DNA of 64,000 nucleotides from Rhodanobacteraceae bacterium (GCA_009996615.1 JAACZU010000005.1:62001-126000), one strand, 5' to 3'. Positions 7,536 through 16,398 are shown, counted from the first letter of the stretch. Program-made: numbers and translations. The notes: generated by a model not told the origin, from the sequence alone.

Positions 7536-9479
7536 CTAGCCCCCCTCAAGTGCCGCTGCGCTATCCACCAGCCGACGGACGCTCTGCCGCACTTCCTCGG
7601 GGATAGGCCGCAGGGCAACTGCCTCGGGCACACCCGCATGGTGCTGGTAGTCGCCCATGATGACCCGGATGATGGCAGGCACATTGGTCGGCGTGACCGC
7701 ATCAATCGCCGCGCGATCGCCCAGGTCCGGGTGCGGCTGGGTCAGCATGCGGTACAAATCCCACGAATCCGCGTGCGGGCACTGGTTCATGAGCACCTGG
7801 GCCAGCTTGTGCTTGAGCGGCACCAGTTGCCAGTCGGGAACGCGCTGCCCCCGATTGCCCAGGCTGATGGACAGCAGCTTGCCCGCTTTCAACTCGCGGT
7901 TGATCTGGTCCTTGGACTTCCCGGCCAGCTTGCCGAACAGCGGGACCGGCAGGTTGTTCGGCGACTCGTACATGGCCAGCATTTCTTCGCGCTCGCGCTG
8001 GATGGCGAAGACTTCCGCCTCCGGCGCGTGCGTCGGAGGCGGCGGCACCTGCGACAGCCGCTGGAACGTGATCCCACCGCTGCTCGGCGTTACGACAATG
8101 GGCGTGGCCACGACAGGCGGGACGCCGGGGGGAGCGGGCTGGGCCACCGTGGGGGCAGCATCCACCGCATTCCCCAATTCCGCCATCGCCGGCACGCCGT
8201 CGATGCGGATGGTCAGGTGCGCGCTCGCGGCTTCCACTTCGCCCTGTTCGAGCAAGTCGAGGCGATCGGCCCAATCCTGCATCATGCGGCGGCGCGGCTC
8301 CACGTACTTGGCGTGATTGTAGGCCGAACTCACCTTGTTGGGGTCGGAGTGCGAAAGCTGCGCATCCACCCAAATCTTCGGATAGCCGATCTCGTTGAGC
8401 GCCGTCGAGATGGTACCGCGGATGCCGTGGCCGGTCAGGCGCCTCTCATAGCCCATGAGCTGTACGGCCTTGTTGAGGGTGTTCTCGCTGATGCGCTTCT
8501 TGAGTTCGCTACGGTGCGACAGCAGGTACTTCTGCGCCGGCCGCATCACACCCAAGAGATAGCGCACGACCTCGATGGCCTGCAAGGACAGCGGCACGAT
8601 GTAGGGCGGCACGTCTTGCGGCCGCTTGCCGGCCTTGCGCATCTCGTCCTGAAGCTGCTTGACGACCTGTGGCGGAATGATCCACAAGCCCCGGTCGAGG
8701 TCGAACTGTTCAGGTTCGGCCAACCGCAGTTCGCCCGTGCGCACCCCCGTCAGGAACAGCAGCCGGATGCCAAGCTGTGTCTGCCAGCCACGGGGGTTGT
8801 AGAGCCGGAGCTTCTGGAGGAACTCGGGCAGCTCGGGCAGGTGCAGGTAGGGGTTGTGGGCCACGGGTGGCTTGGGCTCGGCCACCACGTCCAGGTCCGC
8901 GGCCGGGTTGACTTCCATCCCCTCGGCGATGACCAGGGCATAGCGGAACATCTGGTTGAACCAAGTGCGGACCTTCTCGGCAGTGGTGAACGCCTTGCGT
9001 TTCTCGATCGCTGCCAGGACACCCAGGAGCTGGGGGCGGCGAATGTCGTAGATCGACATCTTTCCCAGGGTCGGCAGCACGTCCTTGTTGAAGACGCGCA
9101 GGATCTGCGAAAGCGTGCTCTGACGGCCTTCCTTGAGTTCCTTGCGGCGATGCTCGACCCAGGCATCGAAGACGTTCTTGAAGGTATGTTCACCTGCCAG
9201 CTTGGCCGCGTGCCGCTTCCGGTCGCGCTCGACCTGGGGATCGATCCCCCTGGCAAGCAGGGCTTGGGCCTTGTCCCGCTCGGCGCGGGCCTCGCGCAGG
9301 CTGAGGGCGGGATAGCCGCCCAGGGACATGCGCTTCTGCTTGCCCAGCCAGTAGTAGCGGAATAGCCACGACTTGCCGCCTGCGGCAGATACCAGCAGAC
9401 CCAGGCAGTCGTTGTCAGAGATGGTGTAGCGCTTTCCGGTGGTCCTTGCCTGCCGGACGGTCAGATCAGAGAGTGCCAT
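7536..9479 (-). CDS. int: Tyrosine-recombinase integrase, ICEclc IntB13-type
   Basis: Site-specific recombinase, 647 residues, much longer than P4-type integrases and close to the ~657 residues I recall for IntB13. The N-terminal arm-binding domain (DUF4102 type) covers residues 1-90, followed by a SAM-like core-binding domain. The catalytic domain shows GVRTGELR (first Arg), TGHGIRGTIS (His-x-x-Arg), LSHSD and the nucleophile region SSAYNHAKY. After about residue 420 there is a Pro-rich linker and a 200-residue C-terminal extension of unknown role. ATG 9479 has AGGAG 8 bases upstream, better than the ATG at 9521. It lies directly downstream of, and co-oriented with, tRNA-Gly, the known target of this integrase group. 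Confidence 0.92.
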   Translation of the reverse strand: MALSDLTVRQARTTGKRYTISDNDCLGLLVSAAGGKSWLFRYYWLGKQKRMSLGGYPALSLREARAERDKAQALLARGIDPQVERDRKRHAAKLAGEHTFKNVFDAWVEHRRKELKEGRQSTLSQILRVFNKDVLPTLGKMSIYDIRRPQLLGVLAAIEKRKAFTTAEKVRTWFNQMFRYALVIAEGMEVNPAADLDVVAEPKPPVAHNPYLHLPELPEFLQKLRLYNPRGWQTQLGIRLLFLTGVRTGELRLAEPEQFDLDRGLWIIPPQVVKQLQDEMRKAGKRPQDVPPYIVPLSLQAIEVVRYLLGVMRPAQKYLLSHRSELKKRISENTLNKAVQLMGYERRLTGHGIRGTISTALNEIGYPKIWVDAQLSHSDPNKVSSAYNHAKYVEPRRRMMQDWADRLDLLEQGEVEAASAHLTIRIDGVPAMAELGNAVDAAPTVAQPAPPGVPPVVATPIVVTPSSGGITFQRLSQVPPPPTHAPEAEVFAIQREREEMLAMYESPNNLPVPLFGKLAGKSKDQINRELKAGKLLSISLGNRGQRVPDWQLVPLKHKLAQVLMNQCPHADSWDLYRMLTQPHPDLGDRAAIDAVTPTNVPAIIRVIMGDYQHHAGVPEAVALRPIPEEVRQSVRRLVDSAAALEGG

Positions 9480-9637
9480 TTCGAGGCTCCTAAGTGATGA
9501 CTTAGGCCCTATGCTCGTCATGGTCCCCGCTCAGCCCCAGCAATTATCCGGTAGCCGACCCGCCCGCATTCTTGTGCCTCATTTGGCGCCTCAAAAACGC
9601 TGGCTGTAGGTGGATTTCCGTGGCACTCGCTGGAATG

Positions 9638-9658
9638 AAAAAAGGGGCCGAAGCCCCT
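9638..9658 (-). terminator. Rho-independent terminator after tRNA-Gly
   Basis: Read on the minus strand, AGGGGC and GCCCCT arms enclose a TTCG tetraloop and are followed by six T. It sits about 48 bases past the tRNA-Gly 3' end, between the tRNA and the integrase start. It would stop most read-through from the tRNA promoter into the integrase gene. Confidence 0.85.
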
Positions 9659-9705
9659 CTTTTCAACGACTTACAGACGTCAGTGGAAGTCTGTAGATCA
9701 TAACT

Positions 9706-9781
<76 letters not shown>

Positions 9782-9856
9782 ATTGTAGGTATCACGTGGC
9801 GCGAGGAGCGGACCCGTCGTCGATCCGGACGCGCTGCGCGCGGCCGTGAGCGGCGA

Positions 9857-9930
9857 TGGAGGCCTGGGTCGGAATCGAACCGGCGTACGCGGATTTGCAG
9901 TCCGCTGCATGACCACTCTGCCACCAGGCC
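9857..9930 (-). tRNA. tRNA-Cys (GCA)
   Basis: 74 bases with encoded CCA. Acceptor GGCCTGG pairs with CCAGGCC. The anticodon stem-loop GCGGACTGCAAATCCGC gives anticodon GCA. It lies between the two tRNA-Gly genes on the same strand and is probably co-transcribed with the downstream tRNA-Gly. Confidence 0.97.
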
Positions 9931-9980
9931 CGGTGACGCTTGCTTCTCACACCTTCACCCGGCCATCACGATGGCGGGCT

Positions 9981-10012
9981 TAAAAACGAAACCCCGGCGA
10001 ACCGGGGTTTCG
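9981..10012 (-). terminator. Rho-independent terminator after the upstream tRNA-Gly
   Basis: An 11-base stem (CGAAACCCCGG with its complement) and a 4-base loop are followed on the minus strand by five T. It starts 9 bases past the 3' end of the tRNA-Gly at 10022-10097. This suggests that copy is a separate transcription unit from tRNA-Cys and the second tRNA-Gly. Confidence 0.85.
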
Positions 10013-10021
10013 TCGGCAAAC

Positions 10022-10097
<76 letters not shown>

Positions 10098-10188
10098 GTG
10101 GGACGCGAATCATACGTCATGACGGACAGGTGTCAAGCGTTGTTTGCGTCGTTTTTTTCAGTGCGCGTGCATGCACGGCACGCTGCGC

Positions 10189-10749
10189 TCACCGCTGCTG
10201 CCGCAACACCGGCCACGCCGCGCGCACGTACTGCAGGCCGGACCAGATCGTCAGCACCGCGGCGATCACCAGCAGCGTCTCACCGACGTAGAACGCGCGC
10301 AGGCTGACCAGGTCGTGCTGGTACAGCAGCACCACGATCGCGACGATCTGCATCACGGTCTTGATCTTGCCGATCATCGCCACGCGCACGGTCGCGCGCT
10401 GGCCGATCTCGGCCATCCATTCGCGCAGCGCGGAGATGCTGATCTCGCGGCCGACGATGACCGCGCTGGTCACCGCCAGCAGCGGCGTCGGGTTTTCCTG
10501 CACGAGCAGGAACAGCGTCACCGCGACCATCAGCTTGTCGGCGACCGGGTCGAGGAACGCACCGAACGCCGAGCCCATGTCGTAGCGGCGCGCGACCCAG
10601 CCGTCGAGCCAGTCGGTCACCGCGGCCGCAATGAAGATCGCCGCGGCGGCGACGTTCGCCCCGCGGAACGGCGCGTAGAAAACGACCACCATGACCGGCA
10701 GCAGCAGGATGCGGAACAGGGTCAGTGCAGTCGGGATCGTCAGGTGCAT
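10189..10749 (-). CDS. pgsA: CDP-diacylglycerol-glycerol-3-phosphate 3-phosphatidyltransferase
   Basis: Inner-membrane enzyme making phosphatidylglycerol phosphate from CDP-diacylglycerol and glycerol 3-phosphate, the committed step to phosphatidylglycerol and cardiolipin. 186 residues, normal size. The CDP-alcohol phosphatidyltransferase signature D-x2-D-G-x2-A-R-x8-G-x3-D-x3-D is complete (DWLDGWVARRYDMGSAFGAF followed by LDPVADK, about residues 40-66). Several hydrophobic helices surround it. The start MHLTIPTALTLFRILLLPV at ATG 10749 lies 7 bases after the uvrC stop, which fixes the order uvrC-pgsA as in other gammaproteobacteria. Upstream in-frame codons overlap uvrC and are not used. 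Confidence 0.95.
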   Translation of the reverse strand: MHLTIPTALTLFRILLLPVMVVVFYAPFRGANVAAAAIFIAAAVTDWLDGWVARRYDMGSAFGAFLDPVADKLMVAVTLFLLVQENPTPLLAVTSAVIVGREISISALREWMAEIGQRATVRVAMIGKIKTVMQIVAIVVLLYQHDLVSLRAFYVGETLLVIAAVLTIWSGLQYVRAAWPVLRQQR

Positions 10750-10756
10750 CGATGCA

Positions 10757-12583
10757 TCATCCGTGGAATGTCGCGTAGATTCGTTCGGCAAGTTCACGAC
10801 TGATGCCTTTGACCTGCATGAGTTCCTCGACGCCCGCCTTGGAAAGCCCACCGAGGCCGCCGAAGTGCCGCAGCAACGCCGCGCGCCGGCGCGCGCCGAC
10901 GCCGGCGATCTGCTCCAGCGTACTCGTCTCGCGCGCCTTCTCGCGGCGCCCGCGATGGCCGGTGATCGCGAACCGGTGCGCCTCGTCGCGCACGGCCTGG
11001 ATCAGGTGCGACGCCGGCGATTCCGGTCCCGGCCACAGGGTGCGGCCGGAATCGCCCAGGATCAAGGTCTCGTCGCCGGCGCGGCGCGCCTCGCCCTTGG
11101 CCACGCCGACGATCGGCACGCCCTCGACGCCGAGCTCGTGCAGCACGTCGACCGCCTGCCGTACCTGGCCCGGGCCGCCATCGATCAGCAGGATGTCCGG
11201 CAGGCGTCCCTCGCCGCCCTGGATGCGCCGGTAGCGCCGCTCCAGCGCCTGGCGCATCGCCGCGTAGTCGTCGCCGGGCGTGATGCCGGTGATGTTGAAG
11301 CGCCGGTACTGCGCCTTTTCCGGGCCTTCCGGTCCGAACACGACGCACGAGGCGACCGTCGCCTCGCCCATCGTGTGGCTGATGTCGAAGCACTCGATGC
11401 GCTGCGGCGTCTCCTCCATGCCGAGCAGGTCGCGCAGCGCCTCGAAGCGCGCCAGCAGCGTCTGCCGACTGGCCAGGCGCGAGGCCAGCGCGGCCTCGGC
11501 GTTGCGCTGCGCGAGGTCGCGGAAGCGCGCGCGGTCGGCACGCACGTTGGCCTTGATCTCGACGCCGTGGCCGGCGCGTTCGGCGAGTGCCTCGGCCAGC
11601 GGCACGGCATCCTCGACCGCGTGGCTGACGATCAACTCGGCCGGCACCGGCCGTTCGAGGTAGTACTGCGCGACGAACGAGCCGAGGATCGCCGCCTCGT
11701 CGGCGTCGATCGGCAGGCGCGGGAAGAAGTCGCGCGAACCGAGGCTGACGCCGTTGCGGAAGAACAGCACGCTGACGCAGGCGACGCCGCCGCGGATCGC
11801 GCAGGCGATCACGTCCATGTCGGCGCTGGCGCCGTGCACGTAGTGGTGCGCCTGCACGCGCTTGACCGCGGCGATCTGGTCGCGGATCTGCGCGGCACGC
11901 TCGAACGCGAGGTCGGCGGCGGCGCGCTCCATCGTCGCTACCAGCTCGTCCATCACCGCGCCGGCGCGGCCGTCGAGGAACATCTCCGCGTGGCGCACGT
12001 TCCCGGCATAGTCGGCGGGCGCGACCAGGCCGACGCACGGCGCCGTGCAGCGCCGGATCTGGTACTGCAGGCACGGCCGCGAGCGGTTCCTGAAGTAGCT
12101 GTCCTCGCAGTTGCGGATCTTGAACAGCTTCTGGATCAGGTCGAGCGTCTCGCGCACCGCGCCGGCGCTCGGGAACGGCCCGAAGTAGCGCCCCGCCTCG
12201 TTGCGCGCGCCGCGGTGGAACGCCAGTCTTGGAAAGTCGCCGGCGGTCAGGTGGATGTACGGATAACTCTTGTCGTCGCGCAGGACGATGTTGTAGCGCG
12301 GCTTGAGCGACTTGATCAGCTGCGCCTCGAGCAGCAGCGCCTCGCCCTCGGTGCGCGTGACGGTGGTCTCGATGCGAGCAACCTGCGCGATCATCGAGGC
12401 GATGCGCGGCTGCAGCGTGGGCTTGAGGAAATAGCTGCCGACGCGCTTCTTCAGGCTGCCGGCCTTGCCGACGTAGAGAAGCTCGTCGTCGGCACCGAAC
12501 ATGCGGTAGACGCCCGGCGCGCCGGTCAGCGTGCGGACGAAGGCCTTGCCGTCGAACGGCGGCGGGGAGAGGGATTCCGGCAT
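10757..12583 (-). CDS. uvrC: Excinuclease ABC subunit C
   Basis: Nucleotide-excision-repair nuclease that makes both incisions around a lesion after UvrAB loading. 608 residues, matching the family. The N-terminal GIY-YIG domain starts at PGVYRMFGADDELLYVGKAG (about residues 22-41). A UVR motif follows (FERAAQIRDQIAAVKRVQ, about 205). The second, RNase H-like nuclease has CFDISHTMGEATVASCVVF (about 395) and LLIDGGPGQVRQAVDVL (about 465). Two helix-hairpin-helix repeats (IAGVGARRRAALL and VKGISRELAERIY) close the protein. The start is ATG 12583, 10-15 residues before the GIY-YIG domain. It is the first gene of uvrC-pgsA. Confidence 0.96.
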   Translation of the reverse strand: MPESLSPPPFDGKAFVRTLTGAPGVYRMFGADDELLYVGKAGSLKKRVGSYFLKPTLQPRIASMIAQVARIETTVTRTEGEALLLEAQLIKSLKPRYNIVLRDDKSYPYIHLTAGDFPRLAFHRGARNEAGRYFGPFPSAGAVRETLDLIQKLFKIRNCEDSYFRNRSRPCLQYQIRRCTAPCVGLVAPADYAGNVRHAEMFLDGRAGAVMDELVATMERAAADLAFERAAQIRDQIAAVKRVQAHHYVHGASADMDVIACAIRGGVACVSVLFFRNGVSLGSRDFFPRLPIDADEAAILGSFVAQYYLERPVPAELIVSHAVEDAVPLAEALAERAGHGVEIKANVRADRARFRDLAQRNAEAALASRLASRQTLLARFEALRDLLGMEETPQRIECFDISHTMGEATVASCVVFGPEGPEKAQYRRFNITGITPGDDYAAMRQALERRYRRIQGGEGRLPDILLIDGGPGQVRQAVDVLHELGVEGVPIVGVAKGEARRAGDETLILGDSGRTLWPGPESPASHLIQAVRDEAHRFAITGHRGRREKARETSTLEQIAGVGARRRAALLRHFGGLGGLSKAGVEELMQVKGISRELAERIYATFHG

Positions 12584-12650
12584 GCGTGCATGGTACGCGA
12601 GGCGTGCGTGAATGCCGCGCGGCATTGCCGAGGGCCGAAGGCGGAAAACG

Positions 12651-12727
12651 CATCGCGGCTGCCGCCGCTCCCACTCGCCTGATCGGAGTGTCCAGATTGT
12701 CTTGTGGGAGCGCCGGAAGGCGCGATG
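12651..12727. repeat. REP-like inverted pair
   Basis: Two 24-base units in opposite orientation lie at 12651-12674 and 12704-12727 with a 29-base spacer. The outward ends read CATCGCG and GTGGGAG. The second unit has its own small hairpin, CGCC-ggaa-GGCG. Single copies of the same unit occur at 46881-46904 and 62935-62958. The arrangement resembles REP/BIME elements of Pseudomonas and xanthomonads. No RAYT transposase is present in the window. Confidence 0.75.
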
Positions 12728-12868
12728 CTCCTCTAAGAACAGCGCTGTATGGCGGCGACGCGATCGTGTACGGTGGCGCCACCACGACGGACGCCAGGTC
12801 CAGCGATCGACCCTGAGCGCGGCGCGGCGGCTGTCGAGTCGCCGCGGACGCATGACGCGGAACCCAGC

Positions 12869-13270
12869 ATGACGAGCGCCAACTTCAGCGACGAGCTGTG
12901 CAGCGCTGGTGGCTTGTTGGGTACGAAAGTGTTCATCAGCCTCGAACGCGGCACGGTGCACGTCGTCTCCGAGGATCTGGAGCTGGACGAAGATGTGCCC
13001 GAAGACATCGAGTCCGGGCCCTACCTCGCCCTGCCCGACAGGATCGAACTGGGACTGGGACGGGAACTCGTGATGGACTTCGTCAGGCAGCAGCTGCCCG
13101 ATGAATGGCATGCCGTGTCGGCGATCTTCAGCCGGCGCGGCGCGTACGGCCGCTTCAAGGACCTGCTCGACCGCAAGGGCAAATTGCAGGCCTGGTTCGA
13201 CTTCGAGGAATCGGAAAAGGAAGCCCGCCTGCGCGAATGGTGCGCGGCCAACGGCATCCAGCTGACGTAA
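12869..13270 (+). CDS. UPF0158 family protein
   Basis: 133-residue soluble protein matching my recollection of UPF0158, a family of unknown function. It has VFISLERGTVHVV near the N-terminus, an acidic stretch ELDEDVPEDIE, then LPDRIEL, SRRGAYGRFKDLLDR and a C-terminal LREWCAANGIQLT. The RRGAYGRFKDLL and AxWFxFxxxxxxxRLxEWC pattern is the family hallmark. ATG 12869 is chosen because the frame upstream runs through the repeat-bearing spacer. It is transcribed alone, divergent from uvrC. Confidence 0.75.
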   Translation: MTSANFSDELCSAGGLLGTKVFISLERGTVHVVSEDLELDEDVPEDIESGPYLALPDRIELGLGRELVMDFVRQQLPDEWHAVSAIFSRRGAYGRFKDLLDRKGKLQAWFDFEESEKEARLREWCAANGIQLT

Positions 13271-13294
13271 GGCCGTCCGGAACGTCGCAAGCAC

Positions 13295-13542
13295 GCAGGG
13301 TGGGACAACAGCGCCGAAGGCGCGCGTCCCACCATCGCGCGAACGGTGGGACTCGCCGCTACGCGGCTGCGTCTCACCCTACGAGCCGAACCCTGCAGGG
13401 TGGGCCACAGCCGCGCGTCAACGCACGTCGAAGGGCAAACCTTCGGCGGCGAGTTCCACCATTGTCGAGGCGCCTCGGTGGGACTCGCGCTCATGGCGCT
13501 GCGCTTCATCCGACGCCTCCTCGGCGCTGCGTCCCACCCTGC
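13295..13542. repeat. Palindromic intergenic repeat with 12-base terminal inverted repeats
   Basis: GCAGGGTGGGAC at 13295-13306 is exactly complementary to GTCCCACCCTGC at 13531-13542. Internal GTCCCACC and GGTGGGAC modules occur at about 13327-13351, with another GCAGGGTGGG at 13395. The 248-base block has no convincing frame and folds into nested hairpins. It looks like a non-autonomous, MITE-like element, or a cluster of small palindromes, in the gap between two genes. Confidence 0.65.
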
Positions 13543-13560
13543 GAGGGGGGGCCCGTAGGC

Positions 13561-13644
13561 TGCAGCCCGGGCAAGCGAAGCGCCCCCCGGGGTCCGTGTG
13601 CACGCGAATCCCCGGGTGCGGCCTGCGGCCTCACCCGGGCTGCA
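13561..13644. repeat. Second inverted repeat (TGCAGCCCGGG)
   Basis: TGCAGCCCGGG at 13561-13571 pairs exactly with CCCGGGCTGCA at 13634-13644. Together with the previous block it fills most of the 396-base spacer 13271-13666. It ends 22 bases from the stop of the NHL-protein gene and could act as its 3' hairpin, but no T-tract follows. Confidence 0.55.
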
Positions 13645-13666
13645 TCTCCCCTTGCTTCCGCCGCAC

Positions 13667-15097
13667 TCAGTCCTCGCCCACCGGCACGCGCGTCACCGCG
13701 CCGTCTGCGAGTTCGACGCGGACGATCTCGTGGCGGTTCGTGTTCGCGATCCACAGCCGCTCGCCAGCCAGCGCCAGCGCGGCCGGTTCGTGCAGCGGGT
13801 ATGCGAGGCGCAGCGCCTGCGTCGCGCCACTGCGGCAGTCGACGCGCTTGATCGCATGGTTGTAGCTGTCGGCCACCCAGGCAACGCCATGCGGGTCGAC
13901 CGCGACGGCGAGCGGGTTCTGCAGGCGCACGCCATCGCGCGCGCCGCTCACGTCGCCGAACTCGTACAGGCCGCGGCCGACCACGGTGCGCATCTGGCGA
14001 TGGTCGAGGTCGAGCAGGCGCAACGCCGAGCTGGCCGCATCGGCAACCAGCAGGTGGCGGCCAAGGACGGCAAGGCCGCTCGGCTGCGCCAGGCGCGCCA
14101 CCGCCAGCGCGCCGTCGGCGAGAGCGGGCTCGCCGCCGCCGGCGAACACCGACACGGTGCCGGCAGCGAGGTCGAGGCGCCACAGCTGGTGCTGGCCGGC
14201 GACCGCGACGAACAGGTCGTCGCCGGCCACGGCGAGGGCGAGCGGCGTGTTCAGCGCTGTCGCGCGCGGATCGGCCGCCTGCGGGCGCGAGCGGCCGGCG
14301 CGGCCGGTGCCGAGCACGGTGTCGACCCGGCCGCGGCGCAAATCGATGCGGCGCACCGCATGGTTGCCGCGGTCGGCCACGTACAGCGCGTCGCCGCGCC
14401 GCGCCAGGCCACGCGGATCATGGAAGCAGGCCACGCCGGCCTCGCCGTCGACGAACGCCGCGCTGCCGCTGCCAAAGCGGCGCCGCACGCGGCCGTCGAG
14501 GTCGCATTCGAGCACGCAATGGTGGCCGCTGTCGGCCACGTACAGCGTCTGCGCATCGACGAGCAGGCCGGCCGGGAACGCCAGAGCCTGCGGCGGCTCC
14601 GGGCGTGCCACTTGCGGCGCCGGCGCGAACACGCGCAGGTCGCGCGCGGCCGCCTCGTCGAGTAGTTGCGCGATGCAGGCATCGATCTCGGCCTGACGAC
14701 CTTCGCCCGCGAACACGGCGGCGAGGCCACCCTCGGCATCGATCAAGGCGACGCTCGGCCAGGCCTCGATGCGGTAGTCCTGCCACGTGCGGAAGGCCGG
14801 GTCGCTGGCAACCGGATGGCGCAGGCCATGGCGGTTCACCGCGCGCAGCAGCGCACCGGGTTCGCACTGCGCCGGGTACTTCGGGCAGTGCACGCCGAAC
14901 ACGCTGAGGCCGTCGTGGTACTTGTCCTCGAGCTGGCGCAGCGCCGGCATCAGGTTCCAGCAGTTGACCGCGTCGTAGCTCCAGAACCACAGCAGCACGA
15001 CGCGGCCGCGCAGCTCGGCAAGGCGCGGCGGCGCATCGACATTGACCCAATCCAGATCGGCCGGGAACTCCGCCGCCGCGGTGCGCACGGCGCTCAT
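13667..15097 (-). CDS. Thioredoxin-like / NHL-repeat protein (NHLRC2-like)
   Basis: 476 residues. Residues 15-165 form a thioredoxin-like domain: LAELRGRVVLLWFWSYDAVN, then CWNLMPALRQLE, then a VASDPAFRTWQDYRIEAWPS block. The rest is an NHL-type propeller with repeated blades such as LYVADSGHHCVLECD, LYVADRGNHAVRRIDL and VAWVADSYNHAIKRVD. The architecture matches NHLRC2-type proteins. The usual CxxC (CINC) is here AVNC, so only the resolving cysteine remains and classical disulfide exchange is unlikely. No signal peptide. ATG 15097 overlaps the stop of the phosphatase gene in ATGA, so the two are translationally coupled. Confidence 0.85.
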   Translation of the reverse strand: MSAVRTAAAEFPADLDWVNVDAPPRLAELRGRVVLLWFWSYDAVNCWNLMPALRQLEDKYHDGLSVFGVHCPKYPAQCEPGALLRAVNRHGLRHPVASDPAFRTWQDYRIEAWPSVALIDAEGGLAAVFAGEGRQAEIDACIAQLLDEAAARDLRVFAPAPQVARPEPPQALAFPAGLLVDAQTLYVADSGHHCVLECDLDGRVRRRFGSGSAAFVDGEAGVACFHDPRGLARRGDALYVADRGNHAVRRIDLRRGRVDTVLGTGRAGRSRPQAADPRATALNTPLALAVAGDDLFVAVAGQHQLWRLDLAAGTVSVFAGGGEPALADGALAVARLAQPSGLAVLGRHLLVADAASSALRLLDLDHRQMRTVVGRGLYEFGDVSGARDGVRLQNPLAVAVDPHGVAWVADSYNHAIKRVDCRSGATQALRLAYPLHEPAALALAGERLWIANTNRHEIVRVELADGAVTRVPVGED

Positions 15098-15543
15098 CGC
15101 CCGGCCTCGGCGGAACGGCGCAGGCGCGCGATCCACGCCTCCACGCCGCCGCGTGCAAGCGCGATCACGTCCTCGAAGTCGGCGTCGCCGCCGTAGTACG
15201 GATCGGGCACCTCGGCCTCGTCGAGGAACAGCGCCGGCATCGCGCCCGCCGGCGCGATGCGCCGCAGGTCGCGCAGGTTGGCGCGGTCCATCGCCAGCAC
15301 GTGGTCGAACGCGGCGAAATCGGCCGCGTGGAACTGGCGCGCGCGATGCGCGGCGAGATCGTAGCCGTGCGCCGCGGCGATGCGGATCGAGCGCGGATCG
15401 GCGCCGCGGCCGACGTGGTAGTCGGCGGTGCCGGCCGAGGCGACCTCCACGCGCAGGCCGGCGCGCGCGAACTCGCTGCGCGCGACCGCCTCGACGGTCG
15501 GCGAGCGGCAGATGTTGCCGAGGCAGACGAACAGGATGCGCAT
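15094..15543 (-). CDS. Low-molecular-weight protein tyrosine phosphatase
   Basis: 149-residue cytosolic phosphatase. The P-loop CLGNICRSP (Cys7, Arg13 of the C-x5-R-S motif) lies at the N-terminus and the general-acid loop DPYYGGD near residue 114. Length and motifs are normal for LMW-PTP/YfkJ-type enzymes. Targets are unknown. It is the first gene of a pair with the thioredoxin/NHL protein, with a 4-base overlap. No tyrosine-kinase or capsule genes adjoin it, so a Wzb-like role is not indicated. Confidence 0.93.
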   Translation of the reverse strand: MRILFVCLGNICRSPTVEAVARSEFARAGLRVEVASAGTADYHVGRGADPRSIRIAAAHGYDLAAHRARQFHAADFAAFDHVLAMDRANLRDLRRIAPAGAMPALFLDEAEVPDPYYGGDADFEDVIALARGGVEAWIARLRRSAEAGR

Positions 15544-15704
15544 GGGACCTCGAACCGGGACCTCGAACGACGTGGCGCAAGGATAGGCGATCGTGCCGGC
15601 GCCCGCGCGGCGCCGGCGTCCCGGCCTTCGTGTAATCGCGCGGGCGTTCCGTGGAAACCCAGGGTCGTGCGCCGATCGCGCGCCCTGCCCCGGGAGTCTT
15701 CGCC

Positions 15705-16346
15705 ATGCCGACCACCTTCAAGATCGAGCCGCAACGCTCCGTCGTCGCGCTGGACCTGTCGCCCGCGCAGTCGGGCATCTTCACGCCGGGCCTGGAGGCC
15801 ATCGTGCTGGCCGACGACCAGCTCGCCCGCTTCAACGCGCTGGCGCAGCTGCTCGACCCGGCGATGCCGCCGTTGTCCGGCGAGCAGATCGCCGGCGTCG
15901 CCCGCCGCGTCCTGCGCACCGCGGCCGCCGGCGGCCAGTCGCCGTTCATCGCCTCGCGCCTGCGCCGCGCGACGGAGATGCGCGCGATGGCTGCCGACCC
16001 GGCCTGGCCACTCGCGGCCGACCATGCGACGCGCATCGGCGCGCTGCTCGCCTACCTCGACGATCCCAACGACCTGATCCGCGACGACGTGCCGGTGGTC
16101 GGCCGCCTCGACGACGCGCTGCTGGTCGACATCGCGATGGACGGCCTGCGCGACGAGCTGGACGACTATGCCGAGTTCTGCCGCCATCGCAGCGCCGAGG
16201 CGGCGCGCGGCGGCGACGCCGGCATCGACCGCGCCGCGTGGGAGCAGGTGCGCGCCGACGAGTTGCGCCTAGAGCAGCAATTGCGCCGCGCGCGCGGCGG
16301 CAGCTACGGCGGCGGTGCCGTCGAGCGCATGTTCCGCATCTGCTGA
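15705..16346 (+). CDS. DUF1232 (YkvA-like) protein
   Basis: 213 residues. The central segment YLDDPNDLIRDDVPVVGRLD followed by DALLVDIAM (about residues 118-146) matches the DUF1232 pattern Y-x3-P-x-D-L-I-P-D-x2-P-x-G-x2-D-D, though with fewer hydrophobic residues than usual. The C-terminus is helical and charged. ATG 15705 has GGGAG 8-9 bases upstream. Function is unknown. It directly precedes the sigma-kinase locus on the same strand, 52 bases away, and could be its first gene. That spacer holds a palindrome, so I treat it as separate. Confidence 0.7.
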   Translation: MPTTFKIEPQRSVVALDLSPAQSGIFTPGLEAIVLADDQLARFNALAQLLDPAMPPLSGEQIAGVARRVLRTAAAGGQSPFIASRLRRATEMRAMAADPAWPLAADHATRIGALLAYLDDPNDLIRDDVPVVGRLDDALLVDIAMDGLRDELDDYAEFCRHRSAEAARGGDAGIDRAAWEQVRADELRLEQQLRRARGGSYGGGAVERMFRIC

Positions 16347-16360
16347 GGCCCGTACGGGCC
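16347..16360. promoter_or_regulatory. Perfect palindrome upstream of the sigma-factor operon
   Basis: GGCCCGTACGGGCC is a 14-base perfect palindrome immediately after the DUF1232 stop, followed by CATAATGG (a -10-like hexamer at 16360-16365). It lies about 40 bases upstream of the first sigma gene. It could be an operator or part of an autoregulated promoter; chance is not excluded at this GC content. Confidence 0.35.
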
Positions 16361-16398
16361 ATAATGGGCGCCGGCAGCTCCACCCTCGGGGAATGGTG

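Noticed and set aside
10691-12682. Long frame antisense to uvrC
   Set aside because: It overlaps intact UvrC domains and is a compositional shadow.
12584-12868. Extending uvrC or the UPF0158 gene into the spacer
   Set aside because: The spacer carries repeats, and family N-termini start at 12583 and 12869.
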